DNA of 64,000 nt from CAVVAH01 sp963746175 (GTDB lineage Bacteria > Actinomycetota > Actinomycetes > JACCUZ01): the NCBI GenBank assembly GCA_963746175.1, contig CAVVAH010000004.1, positions 682,001 to 746,000 of the forward strand. Reading direction: 5' to 3'. Under the pieces are notes generated by a model. That model had not been told where the DNA came from, made no database searches, and worked only from the letters and a program-made list of their open reading frames with translations. Shown in pieces: positions 15,903 through 23,864 of the stretch. The translations under genes were made by a program, and so were the position numbers. The stretch's first letter is position 1. Every line of letters starts with the position of its first letter.

Positions 15903-18695
15903 TCAGCCCACCAGCCACCGGTCGACGACGACGTCGGTGCCCGCCGACGCCGTGCGCTTGCTGCCGGCGACCACCACGACCACCGTGTGCGTCGCCGCGG
16001 AGAGCCCGGTGACCGTACGACGGGCACCCCACCGGGCCCGGGCCGCGTAGTTGTCGACCGTGGTCCGCAGGACGCCGTCGACGTACACGCGCGCCTTGCC
16101 CATCGACGGGCCGCGAGCGGTCACCCAGGTGAGGGAGGTGCCCCGGAAGGTGAACGACATCGCGGCGCCGGCGAGGTGCTCCATGGCGTACGCCCCGCCG
16201 GACGCCGAGGACCCCACGGCGCGGCGCCACGCCTGGGTGACGGCCGGGCTGCGGACGACCTTGTGGGCGTCGACGCGGACGGCGTCGAACGCCACCCCCG
16301 TGCCGGTCGCCGCGACTGCTCCCTTGCGGCCGGTGACGACGACGCGGAGGACGTGGGTGCCGGCCTTGAGGCCCGTGACGGAACGGCCGACGTGCCAGGC
16401 GGTGGTCGCGCTCCAGTTGTTCACCCGCGCACGGCGCACGCCGTCGACGTACACCGTGGCGCGACCCTGGGAGGGCCCTGTCGTGGTGAACCAGGTGACG
16501 GCCCGGCCGGTGAAGCGGTAGCTCACCGCCGCGCCCTTGCGGTCGGCGACCAGGTACCGGTGGCCGTACGCACCTGGCGCGCGCGCCGTCCGCCAGCGGG
16601 GCGCGGCCGCGAGGCTCGTCTCCTGCTCGGCGGTCGACGCCCGGAAGGTCGCGCTCGCCGAGACCGGGCTGCCGGCGCCGTCGAGAACGTTCGCCACGGC
16701 CAGCGTGTACGTCTGACCCGGCACCAGCCGCACGACCGGCGTGACGGACATGGTCCGGAAGTCCAGCGTGCAGGCGACTGCGCTGCCGGCGGCGTTCGCG
16801 CAGCGCCGCGTCACGGCGGTGTCTGAGCCGCCCGCCGGACGCAGGGTCACCGTGGAAGAAGCCGCCAGGTGCACGTCTGCCGAGAACGTGACCACGCTGC
16901 GGCCCAGCAGCGCGGTGCTGGTGGCGACGGTGGCCGTCGTGCCGGCCGCGGCGGTGGGCGCCGGCGGGGTGGTCGGCGGGGTGGTCGGCGGGGTGGTCGG
17001 CGGGGTGGTCGGCGGGGTGGTCGGCGGGGTGGTCGGCGGGGTGGTCGGCGGGATGGTCGGGGCGACGACCGTCCAGCCCACGACGGACTGGCTGGTGTTG
17101 CCTGCCGAGTCGGACACGGCCACCGTGAACGAGTGCGCCCCGAGCGCGAGACCGGTGACGACGTACGGGCTCGAGCACGGCACCGGTGCGGAGGCGTCGA
17201 GCGTGCAGGTGTACGCCGCGTCGGCCTCGGAGCTGAACGCGAACGTGGCTGTGGTGCTGGTGGTGGACGAGGCCGGGGCCTGGCCGAAGGTGGGAATGGC
17301 CGGCGGGGTCAGATCGACGACCCAGGTCCAGGTCGCCGGCGCGCTGGCGTTCGTCGCGGTGTCGACCGTCTTGACCCGGAGCGTGTGCGCGCCCTCAGCC
17401 AGCGGTCCCGAGCCCAACGGGACGGTGTCGATGTCGCATGTCGCGAACGCGCCGCCGTCGAACGAGCAGAGGAAGCCGTCGAACGTGACGTCCGTCGGGT
17501 CGCTGGGGGCGAAGTCGAAGTCTGCCGTCGTCTCGTTGGTCGGGCTGGGCGGCCCGCTGAGGAACTGCGCCGGCTCCGGTGCACTGGTGTCCAGCGTCCA
17601 GCCGAACGGCGCGGTCGGGCTGCTGTGGTTGCCGGCCGGGTCGGTGCTGCGCACGGCCAGGGTGTGAGCGCCCGGGGTCGTGACGCTCAGGTGCAGGGGC
17701 GTCGGGCAGGCAGCCCATCCGGCGGAGTCGCGGTTGCACTCGAGGGTCGCGGAGGTGTCGGGGTTGTCGACGAGGAAGTCCACGCCGGTCTGGTTGGTGG
17801 TGGTGGCCGGGCCGGTGAGGATCGCCGGCGTCGGCGGCGCCGTCGTGTCCACGACCCACAGCGCCGTACCCGGCAGGGCGGCGTTGCCGGCGCCGTCGGA
17901 GGCGGAGACCGTCAGGGTGTGCGGTCCCTCGGCGATGCCGGGGAGGTCGAGCGGACTGACGCACGCCACGGCCGGGGCGCCGTCCAGGGAGCACGCGAAC
18001 GAGGTGGCACCTGCGGAGCTGAACGTGAAGTGCGCGGTGGTCACGTTCGTCGGGCTGGCCGGTCCGGCCAGCAGCACCGAGGCGGGCGCGGTCAGGTCGA
18101 CGACCCACGTGACCGAGGCGGTGCCGCCGAGGTTGCCGCCGAGCCCGAGGGCCTGGACCGTGACGGTGTGCGGGCCTTCGGCCAGCGGCCCGGCGACGGA
18201 CCACGGGCTGGTGCAGGTGGTGGCCGGCGCGCCGTCGAGCGAGCAGCGGTGCGACACCGTCGACACGTCCGGGTTGACGAACGAGATGCTGGCCGCGGTG
18301 GTCTTGGTGGGGGTGGCGACCGGAGCGATGGTCGGGGCCCCGGGCGGCACGCTGTCGACGACCCAGCGGAAGGTGGCCTGGCCGGGGCGGTAGCTGCCCG
18401 GCTTCTTGCCCTTGACGACGAAGGTGTGCGACCCGTCGGCGAGCCCGGTGTAGGTCTTCGGTGACGTGCAGCCGCTGGTCGACACCCCGTCCAGCACGCA
18501 GGTGTACGAGACGCCGGCGACGACGTTCCAGGTGAAGGCGGCGCTGGCCGACGCGCTGGGGTTGGTCGGGCCGGCCACCGTGATGGGCAGCCGCGGCTTG
18601 GGCGCTGCGGACGCCGGGGCCGCCCCGGCGACGCCGACGACGACGACGGCAGCAGCGACCGCTGCCACCGACCGGAGGACCTGGTGAAACCGCAC
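15903..18695 (-). CDS. Large secreted protein with Ig-like repeats, Pro/Thr linker and tandem C-terminal modules
   Basis: 930 residues. A Sec signal peptide (residues 1-31, ending APASAA) is followed by about seven Ig-like repeats of ~90 residues. Most have a paired-cysteine pattern (C-x-LDG-x-C-x-SP) and a G-x-H-T/S-x-x-V strand; each starts from a G-P/T-x-P-T-N segment. A (TPP)-type linker of about 30 residues separates these from a further Ig-like domain and two homologous C-terminal modules, each with YVDG...V-N and a T-H-x-(L/V)-V-V-V strand, resembling carbohydrate-binding-like sandwich domains. Start GTG at 18695 is preceded by GAGGAGA. The role is probably cell-surface or extracellular adhesion; ligand unknown. 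No sortase motif or transmembrane anchor is visible. Confidence 0.82.
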   Translation of the reverse strand: MRFHQVLRSVAAVAAAVVVVGVAGAAPASAAPKPRLPITVAGPTNPSASASAAFTWNVVAGVSYTCVLDGVSTSGCTSPKTYTGLADGSHTFVVKGKKPGSYRPGQATFRWVVDSVPPGAPTIAPVATPTKTTAASISFVNPDVSTVSHRCSLDGAPATTCTSPWSVAGPLAEGPHTVTVQALGLGGNLGGTASVTWVVDLTAPASVLLAGPASPTNVTTAHFTFSSAGATSFACSLDGAPAVACVSPLDLPGIAEGPHTLTVSASDGAGNAALPGTALWVVDTTAPPTPAILTGPATTTNQTGVDFLVDNPDTSATLECNRDSAGWAACPTPLHLSVTTPGAHTLAVRSTDPAGNHSSPTAPFGWTLDTSAPEPAQFLSGPPSPTNETTADFDFAPSDPTDVTFDGFLCSFDGGAFATCDIDTVPLGSGPLAEGAHTLRVKTVDTATNASAPATWTWVVDLTPPAIPTFGQAPASSTTSTTATFAFSSEADAAYTCTLDASAPVPCSSPYVVTGLALGAHSFTVAVSDSAGNTSQSVVGWTVVAPTIPPTTPPTTPPTTPPTTPPTTPPTTPPTTPPAPTAAAGTTATVATSTALLGRSVVTFSADVHLAASSTVTLRPAGGSDTAVTRRCANAAGSAVACTLDFRTMSVTPVVRLVPGQTYTLAVANVLDGAGSPVSASATFRASTAEQETSLAAAPRWRTARAPGAYGHRYLVADRKGAAVSYRFTGRAVTWFTTTGPSQGRATVYVDGVRRARVNNWSATTAWHVGRSVTGLKAGTHVLRVVVTGRKGAVAATGTGVAFDAVRVDAHKVVRSPAVTQAWRRAVGSSASGGAYAMEHLAGAAMSFTFRGTSLTWVTARGPSMGKARVYVDGVLRTTVDNYAARARWGARRTVTGLSAATHTVVVVVAGSKRTASAGTDVVVDRWLVG
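16963..17058. repeat. Eight 12-bp tandem repeats encoding a Pro/Thr linker
   Basis: The unit GGCGGGGTGGTC is repeated eight times (the last copy has one mismatch). On the coding (minus) strand it encodes T-T-P-P. Such arrays expand and contract by slippage, so linker length may vary between strains. Confidence 0.92.
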
Positions 18696-18789
18696 GACTG
18701 TCTCCTCGCGATCCACGACGACGTCGGCGACAGCCGGCGTCGGTGAGCCCCGAGCCCACGAGTCGTCCATCGACGGGCGCGCCGCGGGA

Positions 18790-18825
18790 GGTAATGCCTT
18801 GAGCGGTACGAGGTAAAGGATTACC
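18790..18825 (-). promoter_or_regulatory. Hairpin in the upstream region of the Ig-repeat gene
   Basis: GGTAAT at 18790-18795 and ATTACC at 18820-18825 pair, with inner CCTT/AAGG pairing past a one-base bulge. It lies 95-130 bases before the GTG of the secreted protein. The local sequence is AT-richer than its surroundings. It could be a leader-RNA structure or an operator; I could not match it to a known riboswitch consensus. Confidence 0.4.
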
Positions 18826-18986
18826 CAAGAGATGTCAGACTTTCGGCTCCCGTCGGCGGCGTGTCAGCCCCTTTCTGCCGCCGTAGTGCGCCGGTCTGTC
18901 CCGTAAGGGACGACATGTCGGTGTAACGGGTTCTGTTGCGCCGAACGGGTGGTGCCCGTCGTGCCGGTCGGCCGTAGCCTGCCGCC

Positions 18987-19285
18987 GTGGCCGAGTGGAT
19001 CGCCTTCCTGCACCCGCCGCGCGACGACTTCGCGGCGACGATGACCGACGAGGAGCGCGCGGTCTGGCGCGTGCACTTCGAGCGGCTCGAGCGGCTCGTC
19101 GCCGAGGGTGTCGTCGTCTCGCCGGCCCGACCCTCGGCCCGGTGAACACGGGGATCCTGGTCTTCGACGCGGACGACGAGGCCGCGGCGCAGCGGCTGCT
19201 CGACGAGGACCCGACCGTCGCCGGGGGCTTCGTCCGCGGCGAGCTCCGGCCGTTCCGCGTCTCGCTGCTGCGCGGCCGCGACTGA
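18987..19285 (+). CDS. YciI-like (DUF1330/YciI fold) protein, frameshifted
   Basis: About 99 residues when repaired. The 5' part reads MAEWIAFLHPPRDDFAAT and MTDEERAVWRVHFERLERL, and the 3' part, one frame over, reads LAGPTLGPVNTGILVFDAD followed by GGFVRGELRPFRVSLL. Together they give the complete ferredoxin-like YciI fold, including the VFDADDEAAAQRLLDEDP segment. The break lies near 19120-19128 and needs one extra base. As written, the first frame stops at TGA 19143. YciI proteins are small enzymes or regulators of mostly unknown function. GTG start at 18987. Confidence 0.75.
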
Positions 19286-19300
19286 CGGCCACAGCCGGGC

Positions 19301-20080
19301 CTAGTGGCAGTGCCCGGTGCGCGACTCCTGCCTCGCGTTGATGTCGTCGGACCGGCCGTCGGCCAGCCGCGACCACTGCGCGCTGGGCCGGCCGTCGGTC
19401 CGGAACTGGTCGCCGTTCGCCCGGAACCGCTTCGGCCAGCCGCCCGGTGAGTCCTCCCAGTCCTCCTGCCGGCCGTAGACCGTCTGGTCCAGGAGCGGGT
19501 ACGACGGGGCCATCGACTCAGCACCGCGGCCGGTCGTCCAGTACGTCTCGAACACCCGGTCGCCGTCGCGCAGGTAGCAGACCTGCAGGCCCCACCCTCG
19601 GCCGTCCAGCAGCGCCTCGCCACCCTCGCCCGCGCCGTACCAGGGCACGTCCCAGCCCATGAACTCGCGGTACCTGTTGCTGTCGTCGAAGGGGCCTTCG
19701 CAGACCGTCGCGTAGGTGACGTCGCGCGCGTGCAGGTACGACAGCTCGCGGACCTGGCCGTTGAAGAACGTGCAGCCCTCGCACTGCCCCTCGGCCGGCT
19801 GCCCGTCGTGCCACATGTGGAAGTAGACGTAGAGCTGGCGGCGCCCCTCGAACAGCTCGAGGAGCGTGACCGGGCCGTCCGGTCCCTCGACGGTGAGCGA
19901 GGCGTCGACCTCGGTCATCGGCAGCCGCCGGCGGGCCGCGGCGATGGCGTCGCCCTCGCGCGTGTGCGCCTTCTCCCGGGTGCGGAGCTCGTCGATCCGC
20001 GCCAGCCAGGCGTCCCGCTCCACGACCTCCGGGGTGGCCAGGTCGTCGGGCAGCGCGGTCGTGGTGGGCTCAGCGGTCAT
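19301..20080 (-). CDS. DUF899 family thioredoxin-like protein
   Basis: 259 residues. The family features are visible: YFHMWHDGQPAEGQCEGCTF, the position of the thioredoxin-like active-site cysteines, then YGAGEGG and a C-terminal RANGDQFRTDGRPSAQWSRL. DUF899 proteins are cytosolic, thioredoxin-fold and uncharacterised. ATG at 20080 is used; a longer frame to 20167 would add residues unlike the family. It ends 16 bases after the YciI stop in convergent orientation. Confidence 0.85.
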   Translation of the reverse strand: MTAEPTTTALPDDLATPEVVERDAWLARIDELRTREKAHTREGDAIAAARRRLPMTEVDASLTVEGPDGPVTLLELFEGRRQLYVYFHMWHDGQPAEGQCEGCTFFNGQVRELSYLHARDVTYATVCEGPFDDSNRYREFMGWDVPWYGAGEGGEALLDGRGWGLQVCYLRDGDRVFETYWTTGRGAESMAPSYPLLDQTVYGRQEDWEDSPGGWPKRFRANGDQFRTDGRPSAQWSRLADGRSDDINARQESRTGHCH

Positions 20081-20180
20081 CGTCTCGGTCACCTCGGGGT
20101 CTCGTGGCTCTGGTGTCACCAGCAGTACCGACCCCCGACAGAGGCCAGACTCATCGGTCCGGAACACCCCGGCTCGTCGG

Positions 20181-20254
20181 TGGGCCCCGTGGGACTCGAA
20201 CCCACAGCCCGCGGGTTAAAAGCCCGCTGCTCTAACCAGTTGAGCTAGAGGCCC
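20181..20254 (-). tRNA. tRNA-Lys (anticodon TTT)
   Basis: The minus strand folds as a cloverleaf. Acceptor GGGCCTC pairs with GGGGCCC, the D stem begins GCTC, the anticodon loop is CTTTTAA (TTT), and the T arm is GTGGG-TTCGAGT-CCCAC with discriminator A. CCA is not encoded. It reads away from the MMPL transporter gene and stands alone. Confidence 0.95.
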
Positions 20255-20296
20255 CGATGGCACGGCGAGCCTAGTCGGACCCCTCCACCCGCCGAG

Positions 20297-20345
20297 TGAA
20301 ACGTTCGGCAGCCCGATCCGGACATGGCGGCTGCCGAACGTTTCA
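20297..20345. promoter_or_regulatory. Perfect 17-bp inverted repeat between tRNA-Lys and the MMPL gene
   Basis: TGAAACGTTCGGCAGCC (20297-20313) is repeated as its exact reverse complement at 20329-20345 with a 15-base spacer. Each arm holds an AACGTT palindrome. The arms lie about 200 bases before the MMPL start and 43 bases beyond the 5' end of the tRNA. Possible roles are an operator for a dimeric repressor, a hairpin, or a recombination site. Confidence 0.7.
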
Positions 20346-20544
20346 GTTGACGAGGGGTGGGTGGGGTCAGCACACCCCTAGGGGTCGGTCAGGCCGTCGG
20401 ACGGCGTGTGCCGGGCCCCGGGCGGACGTGCGGTCCGTGCCATGGGAGCCGGCTCCCGTTCCGAGCAGTCTTCAGGAGCCGGACCGAGCAGACCGCACGG
20501 CCGGACCCCACTCACCAGCCCCCTCGGGCAGGAAAGGCCATGCC

Positions 20545-22743
20545 ATGTCTCGCTTTCTCTACCGCATCGGTCACTTCGCCGGACGTCACCCGTGGCGGGT
20601 CCTCGCCGCGTGGGTCCTGGTCGCGGTCACCGCGTTCGTGCTCAACGGCGCCATCGGCGGAGCACCGGACGAGAGCTTCACCCTCCCGGGATCCGACTCG
20701 CAGCGCGCTGCGGACGCCATCTCGGACCGCTTCCCGCAGGAGACCCTCTACAGCTCCAACGTCATCTTCCACTCCGAGGACGGCATCGAGACCCCGGCCG
20801 TCACGAAGGCCGTCGAGCAGGCGGTCACCGCGCTCGCCGACGGCACGCACGTCAGCGGCGTGAGCGATCCCTACGACCCCAGGGGTCCGACCGTCAGCAA
20901 GGACGGCACCACCGCGATCGCGACCGTCGGCTTCGACCGTGACGTCGTCGGCCCCGAGGACTTCGAGCAGGCCGAGCTCGCCACCCAGGCGGCCCGTGAC
21001 GCCGGCATCCAGGTCGAGTACGACGGTGGCCTCGGCTACGCCAAGGGCGACGCTGCCCCCGGCAGCGAGATCATCGGCATCGCCGTCGCCGTCGTGGTGC
21101 TGGCCATCGCGTTCGGCTCGATCGTCGCGATGAGCCTGCCGATCCTGGTGGCCCTCGTCGGGCTGCTCATCGGCACCAGCGCGATCGGCGTCATGTCCGG
21201 CGCCATGTCGGTGCCGTCGATCGCCAGCATCGTCGGCGTCATGATCGGGCTCGGCGTCGGCATCGACTACGCGCTGTTCATCCTGGCGCGGCACCGGCAG
21301 AACCTCGAGTCCGGCATGCCGGTCCCCGAGGCCATCGGCCGGGCCAACGCCACCGCCGGCTTGTCGGTGCTCTTCGCCGGCGTCACCGTGGTTCTGGCGA
21401 TCGCCGGCCTGTACGTCTCCGGCATCCCGATGATGGCCACGATGGGCTACGCCTCCGCGATCATGGTCGCGGTCTCGATGATCGCAGCGGTCACGCTGCT
21501 GCCCGCGCTGCTCGGCATCGTCAAGAAGCGCGTCAACAGCGTCAAGGTGCCCTTCGTCAAGCGTCGGCCCGCGTGGGACCCGAACTCGACGTCGGCCCGC
21601 TGGACCACTCGCGTCGTGAAGAGCCCGGTGCGGTACGGCGCGGCAGCTGCGCTCGTCCTCGTCGTGCTGGCCATCCCGGTGCTCTCGATGCGGCTCGGCT
21701 TCGCCGACTCCGGCAACGACGCGCCGGTCACCACTACCCGCAAGGCGTACGACCTGGTCGCGGACCACTACGGTCCCGGCAAGAACGGTCCGCTGGTCGT
21801 CGTCGTGGACACGGCCGGCACCCAGGCCGACGCCGAGGCGACGGCGAACGAGCTCGTCACCGAGATCGGCGCCGTTGCGGGAGTCGCTTCCGTCGACGCA
21901 CCCGTGCTCGGCCCGAAGGGCGACCTGGCCATCATCCAGGTCACCCCGACGACCGGCCCGCAGGACGAGGCCACCTCGACCCTGCTCGCCCACCTTCGGA
22001 CCGACGTGATCCCGGACGCCCTCGGCGACCCGGCCGCGGACGTCAGCGTCACGGGTGGCACCGCCATCACCGACGACGTGTCGAAGCAGCTGCAGGACCG
22101 GATGCCGTACTTCCTCGGCGCCGTCATCGGCCTGGCGTTCCTCGTGCTGATGATCGTGTTCCGGTCGGTGCTCGTGCCGCTGAAGGCAGCCGTCCTCAAC
22201 GTGCTCAGCGTCGGCGCGGCGTACGGCGTCATCGTGGCCGTGTTCCAGTGGGGCTGGGGCCGCGAGCTGATCGGGGTGCACGAGAACATCCCGATCATGC
22301 CGCTGGCACCGATGCTGATGTTCGCGATCCTCTTCGGTCTCTCGATGGACTACGAGGTGTTCCTGCTGAGCCGGGTGCGCGAGCAGTACCTCAAGCACCG
22401 TGACCCGAAGCGGGCCGTGGTCGAGGGTGTCGGCTCCACCGCACGTGTCATCACCAGCGCGGCGCTCATCATGATGGCGGTCTTCGGTGCCTTCATCCTG
22501 GGCAGCGACGTGGTCGCGAAGATGTTCGGTGTCGGCCTGGCCGTCGCCGTCCTGCTCGACGTGACCCTGGTCCGGATGGTCCTGGTCCCGGCGGCGATGA
22601 GCCTCCTCGGCCACACGGCCTGGTGGCTCCCCCGCTGGCTCGACCGCCGGCTCCCGCACCTCAACCTCGAGGGCGACGACGTCGCCGAGGACGAGCTGCA
22701 GGAGATCCTGGCCGAGGGCGAGCGGGAGGCCGAGCTGGTCTGA
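20545..22743 (+). CDS. MMPL family RND-type transporter
   Basis: 732 residues, typical of actinobacterial MMPL lipid or drug exporters. N-terminal membrane segment (HPWRVLAAWVLVAVTAFVL), a first extracytoplasmic domain (about 45-180), five membrane segments with the signature GIDYALFILARHRQNLESG (about 238-256), a second external domain, and a second set of segments with GLSMDYEVFLLSRVREQY. The paired Asp-Tyr motifs are the proton-relay positions of this family. The ATG at 20545 follows GGAAAGG by seven bases. The cargo cannot be told from context; a cytosolic acidic tail (DVAEDELQEILAEGEREAE) ends the protein. A terminator hairpin follows. Confidence 0.9.
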   Translation: MSRFLYRIGHFAGRHPWRVLAAWVLVAVTAFVLNGAIGGAPDESFTLPGSDSQRAADAISDRFPQETLYSSNVIFHSEDGIETPAVTKAVEQAVTALADGTHVSGVSDPYDPRGPTVSKDGTTAIATVGFDRDVVGPEDFEQAELATQAARDAGIQVEYDGGLGYAKGDAAPGSEIIGIAVAVVVLAIAFGSIVAMSLPILVALVGLLIGTSAIGVMSGAMSVPSIASIVGVMIGLGVGIDYALFILARHRQNLESGMPVPEAIGRANATAGLSVLFAGVTVVLAIAGLYVSGIPMMATMGYASAIMVAVSMIAAVTLLPALLGIVKKRVNSVKVPFVKRRPAWDPNSTSARWTTRVVKSPVRYGAAAALVLVVLAIPVLSMRLGFADSGNDAPVTTTRKAYDLVADHYGPGKNGPLVVVVDTAGTQADAEATANELVTEIGAVAGVASVDAPVLGPKGDLAIIQVTPTTGPQDEATSTLLAHLRTDVIPDALGDPAADVSVTGGTAITDDVSKQLQDRMPYFLGAVIGLAFLVLMIVFRSVLVPLKAAVLNVLSVGAAYGVIVAVFQWGWGRELIGVHENIPIMPLAPMLMFAILFGLSMDYEVFLLSRVREQYLKHRDPKRAVVEGVGSTARVITSAALIMMAVFGAFILGSDVVAKMFGVGLAVAVLLDVTLVRMVLVPAAMSLLGHTAWWLPRWLDRRLPHLNLEGDDVAEDELQEILAEGEREAELV

Positions 22744-22771
22744 CCACGACAGCGGCAGCAGCCGCTCACGA

Positions 22772-22813
22772 CCGCGGTGCGGTCGGTCCCCCACAGGACC
22801 GGCCGCACCGCGG
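22772..22813 (+). terminator. Stem-loop after the MMPL gene
   Basis: CCGCGGTGCGG pairs with CCGCACCGCGG, with an additional GGTCC/GGACC inner stem and a short CCCCACA loop. It lies 29 bases after the MMPL stop and just before the response-regulator start, so it separates the two transcription units. Confidence 0.75.
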
Positions 22814-22836
22814 CGTTTCCGTCTACCCTCCGGACC

Positions 22837-23502
22837 ATGGCGCTGCGTGTGGTCCTGGCGGACGACAACTACCTCGTCCGCGAGGGCATCGCCGCCCTGC
22901 TCGCCGAGGTCGACGACATCGAGCTCGTCGACGCCGTGGCCGACCCGCAGTCGCTGCTGAAGTCGGTCCGCGAGAAGACGCCGGACGCCGTGCTCACCGA
23001 CATCCGGATGCCGCCGTCGTTCACCACCGAGGGCATCGACGCGGCGAAGCAGATCCGCGCCGAGCACCCGGAGATCGGGGTGGTCGTGCTCTCGCAGTAC
23101 GTCGAGGAGGACTACGCCTTCGAGCTGCTCAAGGACGGCGTTGCCGGCCTCGGCTACCTCCTCAAGGAGCGCGTCTCGCAGCTGGACGAGCTGGTGCGGG
23201 CGCTGCACGACGTCGCCCGCGGCGGGTCGGCGCTGGACCCCAAGGTCGTCGAGGGGCTGATGGCGCGAAAGGCCGGCGACGCCGGGTCGCCGCTGCCGGG
23301 GCTGACCGAGAAGGAGCGGCAGGTGCTGGAGGCCATGGCCACCGGCAGGAACAACGCCACCATCGCCAAGACGCTCTACATGAGCGACCGCGCGGTCGAG
23401 AAGCACATCGGCTCGGTGTTCCAGAAGCTCGGCCTGGTCGAGGAGGGCGAGGTCAACCGCCGCGTCATGGCCGTCCTCGCCTTCCTGGAAGCCACTGCCT
23501 GA
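22837..23502 (+). CDS. NarL/FixJ-type response regulator
   Basis: 221 residues. Receiver domain (1-125) with acidic pocket DDN, phospho-acceptor Asp in AVLTDIRMPP (about residue 54) and the conserved Lys in GYLLKERV; LuxR-type DNA-binding domain (about 150-215) with LTEKERQVLEAMATGRNNATIAKTL split across the usual helix-turn-helix and VEKHIGSVFQKLGL. The ATG at 22837 starts directly at the receiver strand (ALRVVLADDN). It precedes a HisKA_3 histidine kinase on the same strand, the natural partner for a NarL-type regulator. Confidence 0.92.
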   Translation: MALRVVLADDNYLVREGIAALLAEVDDIELVDAVADPQSLLKSVREKTPDAVLTDIRMPPSFTTEGIDAAKQIRAEHPEIGVVVLSQYVEEDYAFELLKDGVAGLGYLLKERVSQLDELVRALHDVARGGSALDPKVVEGLMARKAGDAGSPLPGLTEKERQVLEAMATGRNNATIAKTLYMSDRAVEKHIGSVFQKLGLVEEGEVNRRVMAVLAFLEATA

Positions 23503-23623
23503 GCCTGGTTCGTCGGTCATGCGCCCCGCCGTCGACGGCTGAGGTCAGAACCGCCAGGACGGGCGGAGGCAGGTGGTGGTGCGGCGCCGCCTGCGGGTCT
23601 CCGTCATTTGCCCGAATCGAGCG

Positions 23624-23672
23624 AAGTGGCCCCGCTGGAGGGGTGGATTCCACGACCCCAGCGGGGCCACTT
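23624..23672. repeat. Perfect 15-bp inverted repeat in a 362-bp gap
   Basis: AAGTGGCCCCGCTGG (23624-23638) and CCAGCGGGGCCACTT (23658-23672), loop 19 bases. The gap 23503-23864 between the response regulator and the kinase holds this element and no convincing gene. It could be a terminator for the regulator gene or a small dispersed palindromic repeat. Confidence 0.7.
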
Positions 23673-23864
23673 GGCTCCGTCCCAGACGGCGGTCAGCATC
23701 CGGACGGCGAGCCCGCAACCGTCCGCGTCCAGGCGCCGTTGATCTGAGCCCGGCCACGACGGCGGCTCAGGAGATCCGAGACCCGCGATCGTGCGGCTGA
23801 CCCCACTGCGAGGGTTCGGCCAAGGCCCTGCCCGGCGGCGGTGGCCCGGAGCAGACTGCGGAGC

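Noticed and set aside
20512..23520. 1000-codon minus-strand frame under the MMPL transporter
   Set aside because: Asp/Arg/His-rich antisense shadow spanning two well-supported genes; no domain visible.
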